The position numbers and the translations under genes are program-made. A DNA stretch of 64,000 nucleotides, from positions 59,238-123,237 of the forward strand of contig CAJUAB010000016.1 of assembly GCA_910583845.1 (NCBI GenBank), given 5' to 3'. Positions 9,711 through 17,529 of this stretch are shown piece after piece; the first letter of the stretch is position 1; each line of letters opens with the position of its first letter. The notes beneath the pieces are model-generated. The model ran no database searches and was not told the DNA's origin. It saw only the letters and a program-made list of their open reading frames with translations. Source of the DNA: an uncultured Acetatifactor sp. (GTDB lineage Bacteria > Bacillota > Clostridia > Lachnospirales > Lachnospiraceae).

Positions 9711-10700
9711 ATGGACTATGAAATTACCTGCCATACAGATATTGGCACAACCCGGAAAGTAAATCAGGATTCCGCTGCGGCAGCGGTGGCGGATACCAGT
9801 GAAGGTCCGGTATGCATGGCGCTTCTCTGCGACGGCATGGGCGGAATTGCCATGGGGGAATACGCCAGCAGTTATGTGGCGACGGATATGCTTCGCTGGT
9901 TTATGGAGGAACTGCCGGAGCTTTTGCGCGGTCGCCGGACGCTGGAGCAGATCGGGGAGATATGGACGGAGATGCTGGTGGGATATGACAGGCATTTGCG
10001 GGAATACGGACATCGAAGAGGCATCAAACTGGGTACCACCGCCACCTGTGTGCTGTTTTGGAAAGGATGTTTTTTGCTGGCGCAGTCCGGGGACAGCAGG
10101 TTGTATGAGTCCGGCAGGAAGCTCAGACAGATCAGCCGGGACCAGAGCAGGGTGCAGGAGCAGATTGACAGAGGGTTACTGACAAAGGAGGAGGCCAGGA
10201 GGCATCCGGGGCGCAATATTCTGTCGGACTGTATAGGCGGTTCCCGGCCTTCCGTACCTGTCTGTACCTATGGCCGGATCAGGCGGGGGACGAACTATGT
10301 TCTGTGCTCTGACGGTCTGGTGCATGAGTTGTCGGATAAGGAGATAGCGCGGTTTACCAACGGGATCAGTCATGGGCTGCGAAATGATTTACAGGACAGA
10401 CTGTCGGAGATGACGGAAGTGGTTAAAAGCCGCGGAGAAACGGACAATATTACGGTTGTGGGCGTTATGGTCAGGGGAGCGTCCAGTATCGGGGAAAGTA
10501 TTCTGAGCGGTATATGCGGACAGGGACAGTCCCAGGAAGCATCCCGGCGGTGGCTGTTCCGCGTCCGTGAAAAGATACTGCTCACCTCCGGAACCGGAAA
10601 ACTGGCCGGGGAGACGCTTGTCACAGAGACGGAGGGAGAGGCGCAGGACAATGGACAGGGAATGGACGGGCAGAGAGACTGCGGACGAGGCTTTGGCTGA
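9711..10700 (+). CDS. PP2C-family Ser/Thr protein phosphatase
   Basis: The protein is a metal-dependent phosphatase expected to remove phosphate from Ser/Thr residues placed by the kinase of the same operon. Canonical motifs are present in order: KVNQDS near residue 20, LLCDGMGG (D41), SGDSRLY, VLCSDGL and TDNITVV (D245). About 75 residues beyond the catalytic core are poorly conserved and lack a clear membrane helix. The ATG at 9711 is chosen because AGAGGGAAAT precedes it and the catalytic fold starts at once; the open frame extends upstream into the FHA gene. Its 3' end overlaps the next small gene by 50 bp. Confidence 0.9.
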   Translation: MDYEITCHTDIGTTRKVNQDSAAAAVADTSEGPVCMALLCDGMGGIAMGEYASSYVATDMLRWFMEELPELLRGRRTLEQIGEIWTEMLVGYDRHLREYGHRRGIKLGTTATCVLFWKGCFLLAQSGDSRLYESGRKLRQISRDQSRVQEQIDRGLLTKEEARRHPGRNILSDCIGGSRPSVPVCTYGRIRRGTNYVLCSDGLVHELSDKEIARFTNGISHGLRNDLQDRLSEMTEVVKSRGETDNITVVGVMVRGASSIGESILSGICGQGQSQEASRRWLFRVREKILLTSGTGKLAGETLVTETEGEAQDNGQGMDGQRDCGRGFG

Positions 10701-10989
10701 GACCGTGGACGAGAATATAGAATACACCTGGGAAGGGAGTATGGAAGATACGCAGGATGAGGAAGAGGGGGTCCGGAAGCAAAAGGCAGGCAGACCGGCG
10801 GCCCGGACCGGAGCGCGGATAGAAGCCCGGCATATCAGAATCCTGATCCGGGAGCTTTTGCCATATGTAATTCTGGCGGCATGTATGGGACTTCTGACCA
10901 CCGGGGCCCTGGCTTTCAGACGTGACCGGACTGAGAGAATGGGCAGGGAGATCCTGCAGGAATATGAGGAGCAGTTTCTACATGAGTGA
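10651..10989 (+). CDS. Small single-pass membrane protein, unknown function
   Basis: This 112-residue protein is acidic in its N-terminal half (runs such as EDTQDEEEG) and then basic. One hydrophobic helix, LLPYVILAACMGLLTTGALAF, lies near residues 70-90, followed by a charged tail. No family is recognised. It overlaps the PP2C gene by 50 bp and its stop overlaps the kinase start (ATG at 10982), so all three are probably translationally coupled. Its place between phosphatase and kinase suggests an adaptor or membrane anchor for the pair, which is inference. Confidence 0.6.
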   Translation: MDREWTGRETADEALAETVDENIEYTWEGSMEDTQDEEEGVRKQKAGRPAARTGARIEARHIRILIRELLPYVILAACMGLLTTGALAFRRDRTERMGREILQEYEEQFLHE

Positions 10990-13252
10990 GACGGTAAAAA
11001 TATGTTATGGATGTATGGGCAGGTTAGAGCCCGGCCAGAGCTGTTCCTGCGGCTGGAAATATGACTACAGCCAGGAAGAGCAGGAACAGCTTCTGCCGCC
11101 GGGAACTCTTTTGAGCAGAGGGACATATCTGATCGGCCGCAGGCTGGGGCAGGGAGGCTTTGGCGTGACCTATCTGGGACGGCAGCAGGATGAACTGGGA
11201 ATGAAAGTGACCATCAAAGAGTACTTTCCCAGACGGCTGACCTGGAGGCAGAATTCCATCTCCGGTGAACTGAAGCCCCTGTATAAAAGCGGAATGACAA
11301 ATCATGACCGGGAATATGTGCAGGAGAAATTCCGGAAGGGGAAGAGCGGCTTTATTGAGGAAGCCAAGAGGCTGCTGGAATTCAATGAACTGCCGGCCAT
11401 CGTCAGCGTAATGGGATATTTTGAGGAAAACAATACCGCCTATATCGTCATGGAATACATAGACGGCATCGACCTGTATCAGTATATGAAAAAACAGGAC
11501 AGGACGCTGACTCTGGGAGAAGTCAAAAGTTTTCTTCTGCCGGTCATGGAAGATCTGCACAAGGTCCATCAGTCCGGCGTCATCCATCGGGACATCAGCC
11601 CGGATAATATCATGGTCACCCAGAGCGGCAGGGTAAAGCTGATTGATTTTGGAGCGTCTGTCAATCAGGACGCGGAGGAGCAGGTGAGCGTTCTGCGAAA
11701 GAACGGCTTTGCCCCGCTGGAGCAGTACGATACCCTGGGCAGCGCTCTGGGGCCGTGGACGGATGTGTATGCCCTCTGTGCCACCGCCTATGTGCTTCTT
11801 TCCGGGAGAATGCTGCAGGATGCCAGGGACAGGCAATATTTTGACCATTATCAGACCCTGCGCGGCATGGGAATCAGGGTGCCGGCTTCCCTGGACGCGG
11901 TGCTCAAAAAGGGCACGGCGCTGGACCGGAAAAAACGGTATCAGGATATGAGGGCTCTGGCAAAGGCTCTCCGCAAAGTCAGAAACAGGCAGGGGGTCCG
12001 TCATTGGGCGGCAGCAGCGGCCATGCTGCTGGCGGGAGGATACTTTGCGCTGTATGGAGCGCGGACCCCGGGAAACGGATCTGTGGACACGGCCGGAAGG
12101 GCGGCGGATGCGGATCTGTCCTCCCGGCTGATGGCCCAGGATCAGGGAGCGGAGGGAGCCTGCGTAGTCAGCGCCGACAATTACGCGGTGTACAATGATC
12201 TGGTCTATATCCGCTATGTGTTTGAGGACGGAACGGTTATGCTGATGCGCTCGCCCGTGGGCACGGATGATTTCAGCCAGGTGGAATATGTTACGGACGG
12301 AGAGTTTGAACAGTTCTGTGTGGATCAGAATTATCTTTATCTGACTCTGCCGGAAGACGGCTGCCTGTATCGTGTGGATATCTCCCGGATACGGGATACG
12401 GACGATCGGGAGCAGAAACTTTCTTTATGGAAAGAGAAGGGAGAGCTGCAACAGATATCCTCTGTCCCCATAGTCGGGGAGAGACCCTTTATTATAACGG
12501 AGAACGCTCTGTTTGCTGTTGTATCAGGGCAGAAAAAGGGGGAATATGAATTTCTGCGCCTGTCTTTGGATGGAGCGGACAGAGCGCGGACAAGCCTGCA
12601 TATGCGGATGACAAATTTTGCCATTTACGGTGACTATCTGTATTTTACCACCAGGGAGGGGCAGGAGACGGTTCTGCAGCGTATGCGGCAGGACGGCTGC
12701 TACCACCAGGAGCTGGCCCGATATCAGGGAGATATTTCGGCAATGGTGGTCAACAGAGGAGTGATCTATTATCTGCTGAACGGGACATCGGCGGCGGAGA
12801 GCTGTCTGGGTTGTATCGGCATAAACGGGACGGGGGAGAAGGCTTTGTCTGTCAAGGATAACGGAGCGCTGGATTACTGTTATATGACCGGTATCGTGGA
12901 CAACACGAATATTTATTACACATGCTCCACGGCCGGTACGGAACTGCTGAACAATCTGTACTGTTATTCTCTTTCCACAGGTATGAATAAGCAGATCAGC
13001 AGCGAATGCGGCAGGTATATAGTCACTTCGGATGATATTGACTACATTATTTTCGCGTCCATGGACGGAAGTGAGATCCGTCAGATGAACAAGGACGGAT
13101 CAAATCCCAGGGTAATGCGGGAGGAGGACGGCACTACGGGAGTGCTTGAGCGCGTGGATGTCACCTCGCTGAGCATCATTGAGGACCATGTATACTATCT
13201 GGACGGGGACAATGTGGCTTATAAGGAGATTGAGGAGGGCGAGACGTGGTAA
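10982..13252 (+). CDS. Transmembrane Ser/Thr protein kinase with N-terminal zinc ribbon and extracellular beta-propeller-like domain
   Basis: The 756-residue protein starts with a zinc-ribbon-like CYGCMGRLEPGQSCSCGW. A Hanks-type kinase domain (about 45-320) follows: glycine loop GQGGFGVTYLG, lysine K79 in KEYFP, HRDISPDN (D204) and DFG at 222-224. One membrane helix (about 341-360) separates it from a C-terminal domain of about 390 residues with repeated short beta motifs (DLVYIRYVF, GDYLYFTTREG), resembling DUF5050-type propellers. The kinase is therefore cytoplasmic and the sensor extracellular. The start overlaps the previous stop, and the next gene starts at a GTG inside its last codons. 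It is the likely signalling enzyme of the Tad operon. Confidence 0.9.
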   Translation: MSETVKICYGCMGRLEPGQSCSCGWKYDYSQEEQEQLLPPGTLLSRGTYLIGRRLGQGGFGVTYLGRQQDELGMKVTIKEYFPRRLTWRQNSISGELKPLYKSGMTNHDREYVQEKFRKGKSGFIEEAKRLLEFNELPAIVSVMGYFEENNTAYIVMEYIDGIDLYQYMKKQDRTLTLGEVKSFLLPVMEDLHKVHQSGVIHRDISPDNIMVTQSGRVKLIDFGASVNQDAEEQVSVLRKNGFAPLEQYDTLGSALGPWTDVYALCATAYVLLSGRMLQDARDRQYFDHYQTLRGMGIRVPASLDAVLKKGTALDRKKRYQDMRALAKALRKVRNRQGVRHWAAAAAMLLAGGYFALYGARTPGNGSVDTAGRAADADLSSRLMAQDQGAEGACVVSADNYAVYNDLVYIRYVFEDGTVMLMRSPVGTDDFSQVEYVTDGEFEQFCVDQNYLYLTLPEDGCLYRVDISRIRDTDDREQKLSLWKEKGELQQISSVPIVGERPFIITENALFAVVSGQKKGEYEFLRLSLDGADRARTSLHMRMTNFAIYGDYLYFTTREGQETVLQRMRQDGCYHQELARYQGDISAMVVNRGVIYYLLNGTSAAESCLGCIGINGTGEKALSVKDNGALDYCYMTGIVDNTNIYYTCSTAGTELLNNLYCYSLSTGMNKQISSECGRYIVTSDDIDYIIFASMDGSEIRQMNKDGSNPRVMREEDGTTGVLERVDVTSLSIIEDHVYYLDGDNVAYKEIEEGETW

Positions 13253-13689
13253 TATCCGAATACATGCCAAAGAGGCTGCAACGGGTGGGCCGACTGCTGA
13301 GAGGGGGATTTGTCGCGGTTTCAGCGGTGCTGGCGATTCACTGCGCCAGGGAGACGGGACGGCTGCAAAGCCAGGAGAGCGAGTATCAGAGACTGCGTCA
13401 GGAGGTGATGGAACTGCGGCAGCTGCAAAAGCAGGGGGAGGAAGCGCTGAGAGGCGGCGATCTCATGGAAGGAGAGAGCCTTCTGCTGGCAGCCATCGCC
13501 CAAAGGACATCCGATCCGGAGCCGTATCTGCTGTTGGCTGACCTGTATACAGAGCAGCGTCTGTATGAGGAGGCATTGGAGATTCTGGATGCCTATGGAG
13601 GAAATAACGCGGCCATTGACGCGAAAACGGAGGAGCTCAAAGGGATGGTGGACGCGCTGGAGCGAAGCGCTTTTGCGCCGCAGGAATGA
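13246..13689 (+). CDS. Small membrane-anchored helical repeat (TPR-like) protein
   Basis: This 147-residue protein has a hydrophobic N-terminal segment (GFVAVSAVLAIHCARE) and a coiled-coil-like stretch (ESEYQRLRQEVMELRQLQKQ). A TPR-like pair of helices follows, including EPYLLLADLYTEQRLYEEAL. A GTG start at 13246 fits GAGGAGGG 7-8 bases upstream and overlaps the kinase stop. An ATG at 13264 is the alternative. Function is unknown. Overlap with the kinase and the helical repeat suggest a protein-protein interaction role in the same membrane complex. Confidence 0.6.
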   Translation: MVISEYMPKRLQRVGRLLRGGFVAVSAVLAIHCARETGRLQSQESEYQRLRQEVMELRQLQKQGEEALRGGDLMEGESLLLAAIAQRTSDPEPYLLLADLYTEQRLYEEALEILDAYGGNNAAIDAKTEELKGMVDALERSAFAPQE

Positions 13690-13711
13690 ACGGTCCGATG
13701 AGGGTAAAAGA

Positions 13712-15304
13712 GTGTGGAAGATATGGAGGAGATTGGGAATCCTGATCATACTGGCAGCTTTGACAGGGCTGCTTTGCCTGGTCTTTGGGCGCGTTTTCCG
13801 GGAATGGAACAGCTTGCCCAGGGCCATGACGGGAGACGGCTGGGAGCAAAACCGGGACGAAGACGATATCTCCGTCAGTCCCCGGGAATTTGCGGAGATC
13901 TGTACAGAACTGGAGTGCTTTCTGGAGGAAAGGGGAATTACGGAGACATGGCAATGGAAGAGAGAAGAGGCGGTCTGGGAGAGGATTGAACGGGTTATGG
14001 CCTGCGACGGCAGGGAACTGTCAGGCGATGACGCGTTTCTGTATCAGGAGCTTGTCTACGTGGGGGAACTGCGTGGGCGGGAGAGGGAGTTGCCGGATTA
14101 TTACAATTATCTGTCAGAAACGGAGGGCGTTATCAATGAACTGTGGATGTACGCGGCCACGGAGCAGGGAAGTTACGGCGGATCGGAGGCTCTGGCCGCA
14201 TGGGTTACGGAGGCCTCACGGGCTTTGCTGCGGCAGCAGGAGGCCGGACGCCTGTATCCGGCCTCCCAGCTGGGAGATGCCATAACCCAGTGCCGTCAGC
14301 TGCTGGAGGAGGAACTTCCGGGAAGTGATATCCGTCTGAGAGAGGCCGTGGAAAAACTGCTCTCCTGTCTGGAGGAACTGGAAGGAACGGAGGAGATCAC
14401 CGGTCTGTGCCAGCTTCCCATGGGAGGTGCGTATTATGACGTTTTGCTGGAATGGGAGACTGGCTCCGGGCTGACGGCAAAAGAGATGTATGACAGTCTG
14501 TCTGAACTGCGGGAAGCGCTTTCTATGGAGCTTTCGGACATGGAAGGACAGGACGCGGGCAGCAGGCTGCAGAATGCGGATGCAGGGCAGCTGCTTGCGC
14601 TGCTGGAAGAAAACACCCGGCTGCAGTTTGGACATACAAAGGGGGAGACTTATGAACTCCGGGAAATGCCGGAGGCGCTCAGAGGCAGAACCTATGTGGG
14701 ATTTTATAAAAAAGATCTGGCAAGCAACAGCCATGTGGTTTACATCGAGCAGAGCAGCATCCATCAGAATGCCTATGAAAAATATGAGATTCTTGCCCAT
14801 GAGGGTTTTCCGGGGCATCTTTTCTTCCAGATCTGTCAGCAGCAGCCCTATGCCGGGCTGAGATGCTGTCTGTCCGGTAAGGGCTGCAGGGAAGGCTGGG
14901 CCGTATACAGCGAATTTCTGGCGGCGCAGTGGCTGGAGGAAGACCGGGAGGGATACAGGGCTTTCCTGATCCGTAAGCTGCTGGACGAGGTGATTCTCAG
15001 TCAGATGGATATAGGCATCCATTCCTTTGGATGGGATCAGTCGCGGCTCACGGACTATTGCAGAGAAGTATATGGGGAGATCCGACCCGAAGGAGTGACG
15101 GCTGTCGGCGTGAAGCTGTCCGGGCAGCCGGCCATGTATCTGTCCTATGCAGTGGGTTATATGAAAGTCTGTGAGCTGGAAAGGGCATATATGGAGAGCG
15201 GTCACAGCAGGGAGGAATTTGTGGAGTGGTTTCTCCAGTATGGGCGGACTGCTTTTACAATGATAGAAGAATATGCCAAAACGCCGGGAAGCGGTTGTCC
15301 GTAA
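13712..15304 (+). CDS. Membrane-anchored DUF885 family (putative metallopeptidase)
   Basis: This 530-residue protein begins with one membrane helix (LGILIILAALTGLLCLVFG), and the rest should lie outside the cell membrane. The C-terminal half matches DUF885: HEGFPGH at residues 363-369 resembles a zinc-binding HE-x4-H motif, and EGWAVYSE begins at 394. DUF885 proteins are predicted peptidases, but few have been tested. A GTG at 13712, preceded by GAGGG 7 bases upstream, is the best start; the frame is open further upstream without a good site. It sits between the kinase block and tadB, so it could act on pilins or pilus-associated proteins, which is inference. Confidence 0.75.
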   Translation: MWKIWRRLGILIILAALTGLLCLVFGRVFREWNSLPRAMTGDGWEQNRDEDDISVSPREFAEICTELECFLEERGITETWQWKREEAVWERIERVMACDGRELSGDDAFLYQELVYVGELRGRERELPDYYNYLSETEGVINELWMYAATEQGSYGGSEALAAWVTEASRALLRQQEAGRLYPASQLGDAITQCRQLLEEELPGSDIRLREAVEKLLSCLEELEGTEEITGLCQLPMGGAYYDVLLEWETGSGLTAKEMYDSLSELREALSMELSDMEGQDAGSRLQNADAGQLLALLEENTRLQFGHTKGETYELREMPEALRGRTYVGFYKKDLASNSHVVYIEQSSIHQNAYEKYEILAHEGFPGHLFFQICQQQPYAGLRCCLSGKGCREGWAVYSEFLAAQWLEEDREGYRAFLIRKLLDEVILSQMDIGIHSFGWDQSRLTDYCREVYGEIRPEGVTAVGVKLSGQPAMYLSYAVGYMKVCELERAYMESGHSREEFVEWFLQYGRTAFTMIEEYAKTPGSGCP

Positions 15305-15350
15305 GAGCCATCGCTCCAGGTGATCAATAAATCTACGACAGGAGGATGCA

Positions 15351-16154
15351 ATGAGAGAAGCGGAAAGGGCAGTGGAAAGCCCAAAGAAAAATTCCAGCGG
15401 AGAGAAACTCGCGCTGGACGGAGGTATTGATTACAGCGTATATCAGATGTCTCTGTGGGAGAAGACAGAGTGGTTTCTGGTGGGAGCCGCGGCTACGGCG
15501 GCGGTGATGTACATATTTTATGAACGCTGGTATGTGTCCCTGGCTCTGGGTATGGTGGGGGGCATTGTGTTTGTACCGATCCGGAGGAGGCAGATTATAG
15601 AAAAGCGGAAAAGAATGCTGCGCTTACAGTTCAAGGAGATGCTGGAATCCGTAAAGAGCACATTGGGATCTGAGACCGTACATAACGCGTTTATGAATGC
15701 CAAGGCGGACCTGGCGATACAGTTTCCGGAAGATGCCTGCATCATGCAGGAACTGACCCGGATCATGCAGGGTGTCATGCTGAAGGAAAAGCTGGAGGAT
15801 CTGCTGATGGACTTTGGGGAGAGGAGCGATCTGGAGGAAATCCGCAATTTTGCCACCGCCTTTAAAACCTGTTATCGCCGGGGCAGTAACATTCAGGAGA
15901 TTGTCAGCAGGTCCATTACCATCATCAATGACAAAATTGAAGTGAATATGGATATTGAAACTATGGTGGCGGGACAGAAAAATGAGCAGAATATTCTGCT
16001 GGTACTGCCTGTGGTATTTGTGGTCATGCTCAAGGCCATGGGCGGTATGGTGGACCTGGAGTCGGCCATGGGGATCATTTCCATGACCATCGCCATTGCC
16101 ATTTTTCTGACGGCTTACGCGGTGTCCAGGAAAGTGATGAAGATCGATGTCTGA
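15351..16154 (+). CDS. tadB: TadB-like type II secretion F-family membrane platform protein
   Basis: TadB and TadC form the inner-membrane platform on which TadA acts. This 267-residue protein has two N-terminal hydrophobic segments (EWFLVGAAATAAVMYIF and LALGMVGGIVFVP) and a cytoplasmic helical T2SF/GspF-type region (about 85-205, FKEMLESVKSTLGSET). Two C-terminal membrane helices contain ILLVLPVVFVVML and ISMTIAIAIFLTAYAVS. AGGAGG lies 6 bases before the ATG. It is followed by a 276-bp gap holding repeats before tadC, which is unusual because tadB and tadC are normally adjacent. Confidence 0.88.
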   Translation: MREAERAVESPKKNSSGEKLALDGGIDYSVYQMSLWEKTEWFLVGAAATAAVMYIFYERWYVSLALGMVGGIVFVPIRRRQIIEKRKRMLRLQFKEMLESVKSTLGSETVHNAFMNAKADLAIQFPEDACIMQELTRIMQGVMLKEKLEDLLMDFGERSDLEEIRNFATAFKTCYRRGSNIQEIVSRSITIINDKIEVNMDIETMVAGQKNEQNILLVLPVVFVVMLKAMGGMVDLESAMGIISMTIAIAIFLTAYAVSRKVMKIDV

Positions 16155-16185
16155 GGAGTCCGCTTTTGGATAGATGGACCCATCC

Positions 16186-16413
16186 TGTCGCTGGCGGACA
16201 GGGGGTTGCAATTGGCTGGGATAAGTGGGATAGGCAAATGCAAAACTTGCTTTCTGGAAACAGAGGATGGGCAATATAGACAAAATAAGGGCGACTTGCC
16301 ACTGCATGAAGTTAATTTGCAAAGCAAATTTGCTTCCGAGCCCGTTTTTGTCTATATTGACCAGCCTCGTCACTCGCGGACAGGGTTTCGCAAACGGCTG
16401 AGATAAGTGGGAA
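16186..16413. repeat. Direct repeat flanking an inverted-repeat insert between tadB and tadC
   Basis: An imperfect direct repeat of about 45 bp (core GCGGACAGGG, then GGATAAGTGGGA or AGATAAGTGGGA) occurs at about 16186-16233 and again at 16367-16413. Between the copies is an inverted pair, CAATATAGACAAAA near 16271 and TTTTGTCTATATTG near 16346, around a smaller AAGCAAATTTGCTT palindrome. The layout looks like a small palindromic element inserted with, or causing, duplication of the sequence upstream of tadC. Confidence 0.5.
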
Positions 16414-16430
16414 ACGGGAAGGAGGATTCC

Positions 16431-17315
16431 ATGATTGATTACGGATACTATGTGATTCTGGCTGTTTATTTTGTGCTGCTGGCCATATGGTCGGCGCTGC
16501 TGATCTTTGGCAATGCGCGGCACAGCGCGGTTCTGACGGAGAAGTATCTGCCCAGACAGAAATATCCTCTGCGGGAACTGATTGCCGTGGGACTGGTGCT
16601 GGCGGAGGTGTTTCGCTTTCAGTTCAACAGCAAGGCTGACTTAAAGAGGACAGCGCAGCTGCGGGGGGTATACGGGGAGAAGGGAGGCGTCTTTTACTAT
16701 CGCGTCAATGTGGCGGAACGACTGGCTTTTGCCGCTCTGGGCGGACTGCTGGGACTGCTGGTTCCGGTGATCGCCGGGGAATACCTTTTTATCCTGGCCA
16801 GTCCGGCGCTGGCGGCTCTGGGATATATTCTGGCCATGGGCGGAATCAATGATCTGATTCAGGACCGGGAAAAGGAGCTGATGAAGCAGTTCCCCAATAT
16901 GGTGTCTAATCTGGCATTGCTGATCGGCAGCGGCATGGACACTTACAACGCATGGGAGATCATCGGCAGAGATGGGGAGGGACTGCTGTATAAGGAGATG
17001 CGTGAGACAATCAAGGACATGGAGACTCAGGGAACCTCGGAGATTCAGGCCTATGTGAATTTCGGCAAGAGGTGCGCTGTTCCCCGGATTACAAAATTCA
17101 TTTCCATGATGATACAGACCATCCGGAAGGGGGGGAGCGACGACCTGATCACGTTTCTGGCCTACGAATCCTCTCTTTGCTGGGAGGAGAAGAAGAGCAG
17201 CGCCAAGATCCAGGGGGAGAAGGCAGGAAACAAGCTGATGATCCCGATCTTTATGATTATGATCGGGATACTGGTGCTGATCGGCGGACCGCTGATCAGC
17301 AATATCGGGTTTTAG
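16431..17315 (+). CDS. tadC: TadC-like type II secretion F-family membrane platform protein
   Basis: This 294-residue partner of TadB has an N-terminal membrane helix (YYVILAVYFVLLAIWSALLIF) and two central hydrophobic helices (about 95-145). A cytoplasmic T2SF region follows (KQFPNMVSNLALLIGSGMD and FISMMIQTIRKGGSDDLI), then a C-terminal helix (LMIPIFMIMIGILVLIGG). The start at 16431 is set by GGAAGGAGG 7 bases upstream. The conserved glycine-rich loop and KQFPN segment are typical of TadC. It appears to be the last core tad gene in view. Confidence 0.88.
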   Translation: MIDYGYYVILAVYFVLLAIWSALLIFGNARHSAVLTEKYLPRQKYPLRELIAVGLVLAEVFRFQFNSKADLKRTAQLRGVYGEKGGVFYYRVNVAERLAFAALGGLLGLLVPVIAGEYLFILASPALAALGYILAMGGINDLIQDREKELMKQFPNMVSNLALLIGSGMDTYNAWEIIGRDGEGLLYKEMRETIKDMETQGTSEIQAYVNFGKRCAVPRITKFISMMIQTIRKGGSDDLITFLAYESSLCWEEKKSSAKIQGEKAGNKLMIPIFMIMIGILVLIGGPLISNIGF

Positions 17316-17529
17316 CGGGCCGTGAGCACGTAAACAGTCATTACGGTTGCTGAAACGGGAGTGGGAAGATACTATGGCAAAACATTCAGGCCATGGTTCT
17401 TTATAGAGCAGAGGCATCTGTCAGGGCAGCAGGGAGATGAAATACAGAAACAGGACCAGTCTCCATACTGCGGGGCAGAAGCAGAATACTACATGGACAT
17501 ACCGCATAAGCGGGGGAAAGGAAGTATGT

